Shown here one piece after another: positions 24,012-32,664 of a DNA stretch of 64,000 bases. Source of the DNA: DASQPR01 sp035713725 (lineage in GTDB: Bacteria; Actinomycetota; Actinomycetes; Mycobacteriales; Micromonosporaceae); NCBI GenBank assembly GCA_035713725.1, contig DASTMZ010000137.1, positions 5,800 to 69,799 on the forward strand, read 5' to 3'. Both the position numbers and the translations under genes were made by a program. The first letter of the stretch is position 1, and every line of letters starts with the position of its first letter. The notes beneath the pieces were generated by a model that was not told where the DNA came from, searched no databases, and saw only the letters and a list, made by a program, of their open reading frames with translations.

Positions 24012-25696
24012 TGGTCGACAATCGCTCGGCGCGCGCCGGCAAGCATCGGTGGTCGCTGCGTCAGTGGGTGACCGGCACGATCGCCGCGGCGATCGCCGTC
24101 ACGCTGGCCGCGATCGCCATCGGCACGTACGCGACGGTACGCCTGAGTGATGCGCGCACCACCGTGGTGAGCCGGGTCGATCCGGCCGTCGCCTCGTACT
24201 TGGCGCTGAGTGATGCGCTGCTGAACCAGGAGACCGGTGTGCGCGGATACGCCCTGACGGCGCAGCAGGACTTCCTCGGCCCGTACGTCCAGGGCCAGCG
24301 GGACCAACAAGCCGCGGTCACCGCCCTTCGACGCAGCATCGGCGACCGGTACCCAGAAGTCTCCGCCGACCTCGCGGACGTCAACGCGGCCGCTGCCGCA
24401 TGGCAGACCGGGTACGCCGTGCCGACCGTCGCCGAGGTACGAGCAGCCGGGCGACCGCTCCCGCCGACCACCGCAAACGCGGGCAAGGCGCTCTTCGATC
24501 ACGTACGGGCCACGCTCGCGGCACTGGACCGAACCGTGCTCGACGCACAGAAGTCTGCGCACTCCCAGCTTTCCCAGTCCGCGACGTTGCTGAACTGGAC
24601 ATTGGGCGCGATCGGCGTGGCGTTGCTCGCGACCGCGGTCGCGCTGAGCATTGGCCTGACCCGAGGCGTCATCCGGCCGCTCGGCAACCTTGCGGGCCAC
24701 GTGAAGCAGGTCGCGCGCGGCCGGTTCGATCACGTCGTCGTTGCCGACGGGCCACGCGAGATCGATGCACTCGGGCTGGATGTGGAACGCATGCGGATGC
24801 GCATCCTCGCCGAGCTTTCCGCGCTGAGCCGCGCGCATGAGGCCCGCAACGCGCAGACCGTCGATCTGCAGCGGTCCAACGCCGAACTGGAGCAGTTTGC
24901 GTACGTCGCGTCGCACGACCTGCAGGAGCCGTTACGGAAGGTGGCGAGCTTCTGCGAGCTGTTGGCGGCTCGCTACGGCGACGCGTTGGACGAGCGCGGT
25001 CACCAGTACATCGAGTACGCCGTCGATGGTGCCACGCGCATGCAGACGCTGATCAACGACCTGCTTGCGTTCTCGCGCGTTGGTCGCGCCGGCGCGAGCG
25101 AGATCACGGTGGATGGCAACGAGATCCTGGCCGCCGCCCTGGCCGACCTGAACACGCGCATCGAGGCCACCGGCGCGACTGTCACGGCCGACCGCCTGCC
25201 GCCGCTGCGCGGCGACCCGACGCTGCTCGCGTCGGTGCTGCAGAACCTGATCAGCAACGCCATCAAGTTCCGCGACCCGGCCGTCCCGCCACGGATCGCG
25301 ATCACCGTACGCCGGGATGGCGAGCAATGGCTGTTCGCCTGTACGGACAACGGAATCGGCATCGATCCGGAGTACGCCGAACGGATCTTCGCGATCTTCC
25401 AGCGTCTCCACCCGCGGTCGGAATACCCGGGCACTGGCATCGGTCTAGCCATGTGCCGGAAGATCATTGAGTATCACGGTGGTCGGATCTGGTTGGACAC
25501 CACGCGCCCGCGGGGCGAGGCCGGCAGCCGGTTCTGTTTCACACTGCCAGTTGCGGCCGCTGACCCGACGGAGCCGTCGCACTGGGCGCTGGACTCGCCG
25601 GGCGACCCGCCGGAGCCGCAAGACCGTGTGCTGGAGCCGTCGGACCGTGTGCTGGACTCGTCGAACCAACCGACCGGAGATGGGCGGACATCATGA
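24011..25696 (+). CDS. CHASE3-domain sensor histidine kinase
   Basis: A 561-residue kinase. First membrane helix at about residues 19-42 (TGTIAAAIAVTLAAIAIGTY). The CHASE3 extracellular domain (LSDALLNQETGVRGYALTAQ) runs to the second helix (LLNWTLGAIGVALLATAVAL). HAMP follows, then the H-box FAYVASHDLQEPLRKVASF, N-box LQNLISNAIKFRD, and G-boxes TDNGIGIDPEYAERIF and GTGIGLAMCRKIIEYHGG. The LQEPL form of the H-box is shared with phytochrome-like kinases. The C-terminal about 40 residues are repetitive (DRVLEPS, DRVLDSS). The start overlaps the leader peptide stop, and the stop overlaps the response-regulator start (ATGA). Confidence 0.9.
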   Translation: MVDNRSARAGKHRWSLRQWVTGTIAAAIAVTLAAIAIGTYATVRLSDARTTVVSRVDPAVASYLALSDALLNQETGVRGYALTAQQDFLGPYVQGQRDQQAAVTALRRSIGDRYPEVSADLADVNAAAAAWQTGYAVPTVAEVRAAGRPLPPTTANAGKALFDHVRATLAALDRTVLDAQKSAHSQLSQSATLLNWTLGAIGVALLATAVALSIGLTRGVIRPLGNLAGHVKQVARGRFDHVVVADGPREIDALGLDVERMRMRILAELSALSRAHEARNAQTVDLQRSNAELEQFAYVASHDLQEPLRKVASFCELLAARYGDALDERGHQYIEYAVDGATRMQTLINDLLAFSRVGRAGASEITVDGNEILAAALADLNTRIEATGATVTADRLPPLRGDPTLLASVLQNLISNAIKFRDPAVPPRIAITVRRDGEQWLFACTDNGIGIDPEYAERIFAIFQRLHPRSEYPGTGIGLAMCRKIIEYHGGRIWLDTTRPRGEAGSRFCFTLPVAAADPTEPSHWALDSPGDPPEPQDRVLEPSDRVLDSSNQPTGDGRTS

Positions 25697-26136
25697 CCGA
25701 AGCGCTCCTCAACGTGATCGACGTCTTGCTCGTCGAGGACGATCCCGGCGACGTACTCATGACGCAGGAAGCGTTCGAACACCACAAGATCGCCAACCGC
25801 CTGCACGTGGTCGACGACGGCGTGAAGGCCGTGGAGTTCCTTCGCCACGAGGGGGACTACGGCGGTGTGCCACGGCCCGGCCTGATCCTGCTGGATCTTA
25901 ACCTGCCACGGCGATCCGGCCGCGAGGTGTTGGCCGAGATCAAGGCCGACCCGGATCTGTGCGACATTCCGGTGGTCATCCTGACGACCTCATCCGCCGA
26001 GGAGGACGTGGTCCGCAGTTACAAGTTGCATGCCAACGCCTACGTGACGAAGCCGGTGAACTTCACGAGGTTCGTCGAGGTCGTTCGCCAGATCGACCGA
26101 TTCTTCGTCACGGTGGTCACGCTTCCGCCGACATAG
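25693..26136 (+). CDS. Rcp1-type single-domain response regulator
   Basis: A 147-residue receiver domain. Seen: LLVEDDPGDVLMTQEAFEHH, the phospho-aspartate in LILLDLNLPRRSGREVL, VVILTTSSAEEDVVRSY and the lysine in ANAYVTKPVNFTRF. This layout matches the Rcp1/CheY-like partners of LQEPL-type kinases. It has no DNA-binding domain, so it acts through protein contacts or as a phosphate relay. Its ATG overlaps the kinase TGA by 4 nt, so the pair is translationally coupled. Confidence 0.9.
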   Translation: MTEALLNVIDVLLVEDDPGDVLMTQEAFEHHKIANRLHVVDDGVKAVEFLRHEGDYGGVPRPGLILLDLNLPRRSGREVLAEIKADPDLCDIPVVILTTSSAEEDVVRSYKLHANAYVTKPVNFTRFVEVVRQIDRFFVTVVTLPPT

Positions 26137-26211
26137 CGTGCACGGAACGACAACGCAGCAAGGTGAGCCGCTCACGCGACGTGAGCCGCTCCGCGAGGCA
26201 GCGCCGGATCG

Positions 26212-27153
26212 CTACTGCGGCAACTCCCGTACCACATCGTGTGGGTCCTTGTCGGTACGCAGACCGAGAAAGCGCGGGTGCCGGAGCTTGCCGTCGCGGG
26301 TCCACTCGGTGAAACCGATCTGCGCAACCAACGTCGGCGCAATCCATCGCGCGCCGCGTTCTCGGACGGCCGGCCCGGCGAACGCCTGTGTCGGCTGTGC
26401 GAGCCCATCCATCTCGGCTCGCAACGCGCGCAGCGTGGCGGTGTCATATCCGGTGCCGACCTTGCCGGCGTATCGCAGATCCGCGCCGGCGTAATACCCG
26501 ACCAGCAGCGCGCCGAACCCGATCCGGCTACCGGCCGGATCAGTGAAGCCGCCGATCACGAACTCCTGCTCGTTGACGCACTTGAACTTGAGCCAGTCGC
26601 GGGACCGGCCGGGGCTATATGGCGCGTCGGCGCGCTTGGCGATGAGGCCCTCCCAACCCCATCGGCACGCCTGTGTCAGGTAGGACTCGCCATGCTCGTT
26701 GCGGTGGGTCGTGAAGCGGAGGGGGTCGGCAAAGCTGATCGCGTCGCGCAGCAGCGCCTTGCGTTCACGCAGCGGGCGCGCCGTGACGTCCGCGCCGTCG
26801 AGACGAAGAAGATCAAAGACGTAATAGAAGACGGGTACCCGCGAGGCGGCGGCCTGCGCCCGAACAGTGATGCCGATGCGCTGCTGCAGCCGCTCGAAAC
26901 TGGTGCGGGATCCGTCGAACGCCACCACCTCGCCGTCCACCACGAAATCGTCGCGCTGCTGGGCGGCAAGCGCGTCAACAAGCTCCGGGTACGTGTTGTC
27001 GAGCGACCGACCGGTGCGCGAGCGCAGCGTGACGTGACCGCCTTGGCGGGATGCGATGACCCGCTCGCCGTCGAGCTTGCGCTCGTAGATCCAGGCCGGA
27101 TCGGAGAAGTAGTGCTCGGTCAAGGTCGCGAGCATCGGCGTCACTTCGGACAT
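26212..27153 (-). CDS. ligD: ATP-dependent DNA ligase (LigD ligase-domain type)
   Basis: A 313-residue ligase. The adenylation lysine is in YERKLDGERVIASR (KxDGxR). Other nucleotidyltransferase motifs are SRTGRSLDNTYPEL, FVVDGEVVAF, WEGLIAKRADAPY and WLKFKCVNEQEF, followed by an OB-fold (FGALLVGYYAGADLRYAGKV). It would seal nicks or ends in Ku-dependent end joining. Here it is encoded apart from the polymerase domain (28921-29889, other strand), and no phosphoesterase domain or Ku is present in the window. The ATG at 27153 was chosen because the family sequence starts at SEVTPMLATL. The symbol refers to the ligase part only. Confidence 0.85.
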   Translation of the reverse strand: MSEVTPMLATLTEHYFSDPAWIYERKLDGERVIASRQGGHVTLRSRTGRSLDNTYPELVDALAAQQRDDFVVDGEVVAFDGSRTSFERLQQRIGITVRAQAAASRVPVFYYVFDLLRLDGADVTARPLRERKALLRDAISFADPLRFTTHRNEHGESYLTQACRWGWEGLIAKRADAPYSPGRSRDWLKFKCVNEQEFVIGGFTDPAGSRIGFGALLVGYYAGADLRYAGKVGTGYDTATLRALRAEMDGLAQPTQAFAGPAVRERGARWIAPTLVAQIGFTEWTRDGKLRHPRFLGLRTDKDPHDVVRELPQ

Positions 27154-27276
27154 GCCCACACCGTCCTCGCTTACCTCCGTGACTCGTTGGGACGCTACCC
27201 CGCGCGAGCAGGCCACGGGTGAGGTTCTGGCCGACCAGCTTTCAGCCGACACGCGTCGCCAGCGGCCGGGGGCCGT

Positions 27277-28092
27277 CTAAGCGGTGACCGAGCGCGCCAC
27301 CCCGGCGTACCCCGCGAACAAGTGCGGGTCGGCCGGCAACTCCTCGCCTGGATCCGGACGCCATAGTGGAATGCGCACCAGCCCGGGTTCGACCAGTCCC
27401 CAACCCTCCAGGAGCCCGACGATCTGCGCATGCGACCGCATGCACATGGGCGTCGGAGTGCGTGCGTAGAGCGCTCGGTGATCGGCGGTCAGCTGCGGCG
27501 GCAACTCGTCGTCCGAGGCGTGCGACACCGCGATGTAGCTGTCTGACTGCAACGTCCGTCGGTAGCCCGCGATGATCGCGGCCGGATCGTCGGCGTCGGG
27601 CACGAAGTGCAACACCGCGATCATCAGTACGCCGACCGGCTCGTCGAGATCGAGCAACTTGACCACGTCGGGCTGTCCGAGGATGCCATCGGGGCGGCGC
27701 AGGTCGCCTTGGATGACGGTGGCGTTCTTGTTGCCGGTAAGGATCATTCGTGCGTGCGCCACCGCGACGGGGTCGACGTCGACGTAGACGACACGGGCAT
27801 CCGGCGACTCCGCCTGGGCTATCTCGTGCACGCTGCCGACGGTCGGGATCCCCGACCCCAAGTCGAGGAATTGGCGAACGCCCTGCCGCACCAGGAACCG
27901 CACCGCGCGAGCAAGAAATGCGCGATTCGCCCGGATGATCATGGGGAGGTCGGGCCACATGTCGATGGCCTTGCGGGCCATTTCGCGGTCGATCGCGAAG
28001 TTGTGCGAGCCGCCGAGGTAATAGTCGTAGACCCGAGCGGCGTTGGGCCGCTGCAGATCCACATCGTCGGGTGCCCAGTCTTCGGCCGTCAC
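27277..28092 (-). CDS. SAM-dependent methyltransferase, DUF574 type
   Basis: A 271-residue protein of the actinobacterial Methyltransf_19/DUF574 family: N-terminal RPNAARVYDYYLGGSHNFAI, then FLDLGSGIPTVGSVHEIA (SAM-binding), VVYVDVDPVAVAHAR, VLMIAVLHFVPD and YIAVSHASDD. Members are numerous in Streptomyces-like genomes and mostly uncharacterised. It sits between the two halves of the LigD system without evidence of a link. A GGAGGGAG site lies about 11 nt before the GTG start. Confidence 0.87.
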   Translation of the reverse strand: MTAEDWAPDDVDLQRPNAARVYDYYLGGSHNFAIDREMARKAIDMWPDLPMIIRANRAFLARAVRFLVRQGVRQFLDLGSGIPTVGSVHEIAQAESPDARVVYVDVDPVAVAHARMILTGNKNATVIQGDLRRPDGILGQPDVVKLLDLDEPVGVLMIAVLHFVPDADDPAAIIAGYRRTLQSDSYIAVSHASDDELPPQLTADHRALYARTPTPMCMRSHAQIVGLLEGWGLVEPGLVRIPLWRPDPGEELPADPHLFAGYAGVARSVTA

Positions 28093-28148
28093 GGGTCCAT
28101 TCTCCCTCCGGCTGCGGTCGTGGCGGATGTCGTGCCGACCAGACGACG

Positions 28149-28727
28149 CTACCCGCCGGCCGCCCCCGACGAGTCGGTCGCCGCGGGTGAGTCGGTCGGC
28201 GCGGCGCCCACGTAGCCGTACGCGGCCATCTGGATGCCCATCGCGTCGTACGCCTCGTCGTCGGTCGGCGTGATCGCGCCGAGCCCGTCGACGTACCGGT
28301 TGACCATGCAGAACGCGGCAGCGATGAGCACGGTGTCGTGGATCGTTTCGTCGTCGGCGCCGGCGGCACGTGCCGCGTCGATCTTCTCGTCGGTGACGAA
28401 GTGGCCGCCGCGGACCACCGCGCCGGCGATGTCGAGCAGCGCTGCCAGCAGAGGGCTCGGGTCCTCGGCGCGCTGTGCTGGCACCGCGCTCGAGTGCGCG
28501 GCCAGTTCCAGGTGATGCATCGCGGCGGCGTGCGACCGGGCACAGAACTCGCAGTCGTTCGCCTGCGATACGTATGCCGCGATTCGTTCCCGATCAGCAG
28601 CGCTCAGCGGGCTGTCGCCGCGCAGCAGTTGGTGGATAATGCGCGCAACAAACACGCCGCTTGCCGGCTTGAACGCCAGCAAGCCGCGGATCCCAGGCTG
28701 ATCCGCTGGCACGGGTACGTATGGCAT
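28149..28727 (-). CDS. AhpD-like carboxymuconolactone decarboxylase family protein
   Basis: A 192-residue all-helical protein of the peroxidase-related CMD family. The redox pair and histidine are present as CEFCARSHAAAMHH, after LSAADRERIAAYVSQAN. Members reduce peroxides through the CxxC pair or act as decarboxylases. The C-terminal 20 residues are low complexity. GGGGAGG lies 6 nt before the ATG at 28727 and fixes the start. It is 56 nt upstream of the methyltransferase gene on the same strand and may be cotranscribed with it. Confidence 0.83.
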   Translation of the reverse strand: MPYVPVPADQPGIRGLLAFKPASGVFVARIIHQLLRGDSPLSAADRERIAAYVSQANDCEFCARSHAAAMHHLELAAHSSAVPAQRAEDPSPLLAALLDIAGAVVRGGHFVTDEKIDAARAAGADDETIHDTVLIAAAFCMVNRYVDGLGAITPTDDEAYDAMGIQMAAYGYVGAAPTDSPAATDSSGAAGG

Positions 28728-28920
28728 GGCCGCCTCCCCAGGAAAGCCGTCGGCTGCCGCGCGATCATGCCAAGCGATCTTCGCGGCACACGCGCCGGCA
28801 CGGCGCGCCGGGCACACATTTCCACGTGGGCGGCCGGTTGTCATCATCGCTCGCGCGACGCCCATGGCGCGCGCCGTGCCGTCGGCCGGAGGTCTCGATA
28901 GCCTGATGTGTGGGGGCGAT

Positions 28921-29889
28921 ATGACACGCGACGGTAAGACCGGGGACGCGGAGCGCGACGGTGTCCGGCTGACGAATCTCGACCAGCCATTGTTCGACGG
29001 TGCCGACGTCACGAAGCGGGACCTGATCGACTACCTCGACGCGGTGAGCGACCGGATTGTTGCCGCGCTCACGGATCGGCCGCTGTCCGTCGTACGCGTG
29101 CGGCCCGGCCAGCCACCGTTCATGCAAAAGAACGTCCCAGGGTATGCGCCGGACTGGATCCGTACTGAGTCGATGTGGGCTGAAGCGTCGAAACGGGATG
29201 TCGCCTATGCACTGTGCAACGACCGTCGGACGCTGCTCTGGTTCGCCAACCAGCGGGCCGTCGAGTATCACGCGACGCTGTTCCGACTGCCGCATTGGCA
29301 GAGCCCGACTCATCTCGTGATGGACCTAGACCCGCCGGCACCGGACGCGTTCGCACTCGCGGTGCGCGCGGCGTTCGCGGTCCGGCAGGCGCTCGACGAC
29401 GTCGGGCTGACCGGCGCGGTCAAGACGAGTGGCGCGAAGGGACTGCACGTATTCGTACCGCTCGACCCGTCGAACAGCATCGAGGACGTCGCGGCCGCGA
29501 CGCGCGCCATCGCGCAACGCGCCGAGCGACTCGATCCCGACGTCGCAACGACCGCGTTCATTCGCGAGGACCGTGGTGGGAAGGTGTTCGTCGACTCGAC
29601 ACGAGCCGGCGGCGCGACGGTGGTGGCGGCGTATAGCCCACGGGCCCGGCCCGGAGCGCCGGTGTCGTTCCCGGTTTCGTGGACCGATCTCGATCGGATC
29701 TCGCCACGGGACTTCACGGTCCGCACCGCTGCCGCGCTGCTCGCTGACCGTGACCCGTGGGCCGACGGTATGCCGGCGCCACAGCGGCTCGGTGCCGAAC
29801 TGGTCGCCGAGGGGCACGCCATCCCGATCGCCCGCGTCCAGGCAATGCACGAGGGCAAGCGGCGGGCCCGCGCGAAGCGCGCCGAATAG
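28921..29889 (+). CDS. ligD: LigD polymerase-domain protein (NHEJ primase/polymerase)
   Basis: A 322-residue archaeo-eukaryotic primase-type polymerase. Catalytic aspartates are in HLVMDLDPPAPD, the substrate loop is KTSGAKGLHVFVPLD, and the third acidic motif is REDRGGKVFVDSTRAGG. YSPRARPGAPVSFPV and the terminal LADRDPW region are also typical of LigD polymerase domains. It fills gaps and adds nucleotides at double-strand breaks together with Ku and ligase. Here it is a separate gene on the opposite strand from the ligase. The ATG at 28921 follows GGGGG. Another ATG at 28906 would add five residues. Confidence 0.87.
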   Translation: MTRDGKTGDAERDGVRLTNLDQPLFDGADVTKRDLIDYLDAVSDRIVAALTDRPLSVVRVRPGQPPFMQKNVPGYAPDWIRTESMWAEASKRDVAYALCNDRRTLLWFANQRAVEYHATLFRLPHWQSPTHLVMDLDPPAPDAFALAVRAAFAVRQALDDVGLTGAVKTSGAKGLHVFVPLDPSNSIEDVAAATRAIAQRAERLDPDVATTAFIREDRGGKVFVDSTRAGGATVVAAYSPRARPGAPVSFPVSWTDLDRISPRDFTVRTAAALLADRDPWADGMPAPQRLGAELVAEGHAIPIARVQAMHEGKRRARAKRAE

Positions 29890-29934
29890 GCCGCGCAGCC
29901 CGGGCCGGCGCGTGTGGTGCGGCAGGATGGGCGC

Positions 29935-30369
29935 ATGATTAGCGAGGTCATCACGGTACGCACCGGATCGCGAGCGAGCGTCCATGACATCACCGCCGAG
30001 GCCACCGCGTTCGTCCGCGGTGCCGCCGGCGACGCGGACGGCCTGTTGCACGTATTCGTACCGCACGCGACCGCCGGCGTCGCGATCATCGAGACTGGCG
30101 CCGGGTCGGACGACGACCTGATCACCGCGCTGGACGGCGTGCTTCCGGCCGACGATCGGTGGCGGCACCGGCACGGATCAGCCGGCCACGGCCGCGATCA
30201 TGTGATGCCGGCGCTCGTCGCCCCTTACGCGACTCTGCCGGTCATCGCCGGCCGGATCGCGCTCGGCACCTGGCAGTCGGTGTGCTTGGTGGACCCGAAC
30301 GGCGACAACGCACAGCGCCACGTACGGTTCTCGTTCCTGCCCGCGTGGCCATCGGTGCTACCGGCCTGA
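29935..30369 (+). CDS. YjbQ/UPF0047 family protein
   Basis: A 144-residue protein. Conserved features are visible: ITAEATAFVRGAAGDADGLL, the histidine motif VFVPHATAGVAIIE, WRHRHGSAGHGRDHVMPALV and IALGTWQSVCLVDPNG. YjbQ proteins form trimers with a metal-binding site; some have thiamin phosphate synthase activity, but the physiological role is unsettled. It lies 45 nt after the LigD polymerase gene on the same strand. The ATG at 29935 follows AGGATGGG. A hairpin after the stop separates it from the convergent mscR gene. Confidence 0.85.
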   Translation: MISEVITVRTGSRASVHDITAEATAFVRGAAGDADGLLHVFVPHATAGVAIIETGAGSDDDLITALDGVLPADDRWRHRHGSAGHGRDHVMPALVAPYATLPVIAGRIALGTWQSVCLVDPNGDNAQRHVRFSFLPAWPSVLPA

Positions 30370-30386
30370 CCGCTCGACGCGGTCGG
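30366..30386. terminator. Hairpin between yjbQ and mscR
   Basis: CTGACCGC and GCGGTCGG pair around a TCGAC loop (eight pairs including one G-T). It overlaps the yjbQ stop and lies 24 nt before the end of the convergent mycothiol dehydrogenase gene. It probably serves both transcripts. Confidence 0.5.
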
Positions 30387-30409
30387 TTCGGTGCGGCACG
30401 CCGGCCAGG

Positions 30410-31495
30410 TCACATCATGACGACCGAGCGGAGCACGTCGCCGCGCTTCATCGCCTCGAACGCCGCCTCGATGTCGCTGATACCGATCCGCTCGCTGACG
30501 AACTTCTCCAGCGGCAGCCGACCTTGGAGGTAAAGGTCGATCAGCATCGGGAAGTCGCGTTCCGGTAGGCAATCGCCGTACCACGACGACTTGAGGCGAC
30601 CACCACGGCCGAACACGTCGAGCAGCGGCATCTCGAGCATCATCTCCGGCGTCGGCACGCCCACCAGCACGACCGTACCGGCCAGATCCCGACCGTAGAA
30701 CGCTTGCTTCCACGTCTCGGGCCGGCCCACCGCGTCGATCACCACATCCGCGCCGAAACCGCCGGTGAGCCCCGCAATCGCCGCGACCGGATCGGTCTGC
30801 ACAGAGTTGACCGTGTGCGTCGCACCGAGGTCAGTGGCGAGCCGGAGCTTGCGGTCGTCGATGTCGACGGCGATGATGCGCGCCGCGCCGGCCAAGCGCG
30901 CGCCGGCGATGGCGGCGCAGCCGACCCCGCCGCATCCGATCACGGCGACCGTATCGCCGCGACCGACCTCGCCCGTGTTGATCGCCGCACCGATACCGGC
31001 CATGACGCCGCAGCCGAGCAATCCGGCCACCTCGGGTGGTGCGGCGGTGTCCACCTTCGTCGCCTGACCGGCGGCGACCAAGGTGGTCTCGATGAACGCG
31101 CCGATGCCGAGCGCGGGCGAGAGCTCGGTGCCGTCGTCGAGGCGCATCTTCTGTGTCGCGTTATGGGTCGCGAAGCAATACCACGGCCGCCCGCGTTTGC
31201 ACGCTCGGCATTGGCCACACACCGCGCGCCAGTTGAGCACCACGTAGTCACCGATCGCGACGTTCGCCACGCCGTCGCCGATCTGGGCGACCCGGCCGGC
31301 GGCCTCGTGGCCGAGCAGGAACGGGTAGTCGTTACTGATGCCGCCGTCGCGATAGTGCAGATCCGTATGGCAGACACCGCACGCCTGAATGTCGACGAGC
31401 ACTTCGCCCGGACCGGGATCGGGCACCGTGACGCTGCGCAACTCGACCGGCGCGGACTTGCTCATCGAGACGACGCCCTGGACCACACGAACCAC
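30410..31495 (-). CDS. mscR: S-(hydroxymethyl)mycothiol dehydrogenase
   Basis: A 361-residue zinc alcohol dehydrogenase that oxidises the formaldehyde-mycothiol adduct with NAD. Seen: ACGVCHTDLHYRDGG, FLLGHEAAGRVAQIGDG, the structural-zinc cysteines CGQCRACKRGRPWYC, and the subfamily-typical FATHNATQKM and LSPALGIGAFIETTLVAAGQ. The Rossmann motif is VIGCGGVGCAAIAGA. The GTG at 31495 lies 5 nt after GGAGG and matches the family N-terminus (VVRVVQGVVSMSKSAPVEL). The longer open frame to 31696 is not supported. It implies that the organism makes mycothiol. Confidence 0.92.
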   Translation of the reverse strand: MVRVVQGVVSMSKSAPVELRSVTVPDPGPGEVLVDIQACGVCHTDLHYRDGGISNDYPFLLGHEAAGRVAQIGDGVANVAIGDYVVLNWRAVCGQCRACKRGRPWYCFATHNATQKMRLDDGTELSPALGIGAFIETTLVAAGQATKVDTAAPPEVAGLLGCGVMAGIGAAINTGEVGRGDTVAVIGCGGVGCAAIAGARLAGAARIIAVDIDDRKLRLATDLGATHTVNSVQTDPVAAIAGLTGGFGADVVIDAVGRPETWKQAFYGRDLAGTVVLVGVPTPEMMLEMPLLDVFGRGGRLKSSWYGDCLPERDFPMLIDLYLQGRLPLEKFVSERIGISDIEAAFEAMKRGDVLRSVVMM

Positions 31496-31657
31496 AGCAA
31501 CCTCCGACAGCCGTTGACAACACACTTCTCGGCGTACGCGAGCGTTGCGCCACGTCGCGCCACCGACATTCTGCCGCGCCGGTGGGCAGTCGGGTTTGCG
31601 ACACCGCGCCGTCTCGCCCTTCCGCTTGACCGCGGTGCGCGCCACGATCACCGTGCG

Positions 31658-31879
31658 ATGCCGTTTACCAGGCGAAAGTGGGGGGACAGCTTGCAAAGCG
31701 CCGATGACGACACCGACGACACGGTCCTCGAACCGGACGAAATCGCGGACTCACCGGAAGACGTCGACCCGCTGGATTTCGTCGGCGACGACGATCCCGA
31801 GCACGACCCGTTCGCGGACAGCCCGGACGGCGACCCGGCTGAGGACACCGACCATCCCGACAGCGGAGGCAATCGCTAA
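31658..31879 (+). CDS. Very acidic small protein overlapping the endolysin-like gene
   Basis: A 73-residue protein, almost a third Asp/Glu (DDDTDDTVLEPDEIADSPED, then FVGDDDPEHDPFAD). I recognise no family; it is probably disordered. The start is uncertain: an ATG at 31658, or a TTG at 31691 that follows GGGGGGA at a good distance. Its TAA overlaps the ATG of the peptidase gene at 31879 (TAATG), so the two are translationally coupled. An acidic partner could hold the hydrolase inactive or chaperone it, but that is inference. Confidence 0.55.
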   Translation: MPFTRRKWGDSLQSADDDTDDTVLEPDEIADSPEDVDPLDFVGDDDPEHDPFADSPDGDPAEDTDHPDSGGNR

Positions 31880-32568
31880 TGGCCAAGCTGGTCCACAATC
31901 TCGCGGTACGCCGAGCCGCGTGCCGCGACAGCTTTCCTAGCGTCGCGATCGGCTGGATCGGCGACGCGGCACACCAGGCCGAGCACTCCGACCACAATCC
32001 CGACGCGCGCGGCATCGTGCACGCCATCGATGTGATGGTTCGTGGCTCACGTGCCGAGGCGGTCGTCACGTGGGCGCTGTCGCATCCCGACGATCTCGAG
32101 TACGTCATCCACAACCGAACGATCTGGACTCGGTCGCGCGGATTCCGGCCGAAGCAATACCACGGCACGGATCCGCACACGAATCACGTACACATCTCGG
32201 GGCGGCACGGTTCGGTTGGCAAGGACGCGGTCACCGGCACCGGCTACGACCCGGCGAGCGAGCTGCTCACGCCGGCCGGTACGCCGTTGGACGTCGTCAA
32301 GCCGGCGGTCACGATTCCGAAGGTGCCAGCGACGGCCACCGACCATCGGCTCGGGCGGCGCGAACTCGCGGTGCACGACCCGGTGATGCGGGGCGACGAC
32401 GTGAAGTTCGTCCAGCGATTCATCGGCCGGAGTAAATGTGGCGCGCCGGACGGCAAGTTCGGCCACCATACGCGCGACGGCGTGATCTGGTACCAGGGCA
32501 TGCGTGGCATCGCGGTGACCGGAAAGGTCGATACCACCACCTGGCGCAACATGGGCGTTCGAGCGTGA
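31879..32568 (+). CDS. Endolysin-like M15 peptidase with peptidoglycan-binding domain
   Basis: A 229-residue protein. Residues about 1-110 resemble phage and bacterial M15-type D-Ala-D-Ala/L-Ala-D-Glu peptidases: AEHSDHNPDARGIVHAIDVM and the second metal site THTNHVHISGRHG. The C-terminal part is a PG_binding_1 domain (PVMRGDDVKFVQRFIG, then KFGHHTRDGVIWYQ and GKVDTTTWRNMG). There is no signal peptide, as in endolysins that need a holin or lysis for release. Its ATG overlaps the stop of the acidic protein gene. No phage structural genes are nearby, so it may be a domesticated lysin. Confidence 0.8.
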   Translation: MAKLVHNLAVRRAACRDSFPSVAIGWIGDAAHQAEHSDHNPDARGIVHAIDVMVRGSRAEAVVTWALSHPDDLEYVIHNRTIWTRSRGFRPKQYHGTDPHTNHVHISGRHGSVGKDAVTGTGYDPASELLTPAGTPLDVVKPAVTIPKVPATATDHRLGRRELAVHDPVMRGDDVKFVQRFIGRSKCGAPDGKFGHHTRDGVIWYQGMRGIAVTGKVDTTTWRNMGVRA

Positions 32569-32664
32569 GCGGGTCCGCACTTCGCCACTCCGTACGCAAC
32601 TGGCGTGAAGCGGTGGTTCGATGGGGGTTGGAGCCGTGCCGCTAGCGACACCGCGGAGGACGTG

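Noticed and set aside
23711..24916. A 401-codon minus-strand open frame
   Set aside because: It is antisense to the CHASE3 kinase and lacks any domain. The kinase frame is unambiguous.
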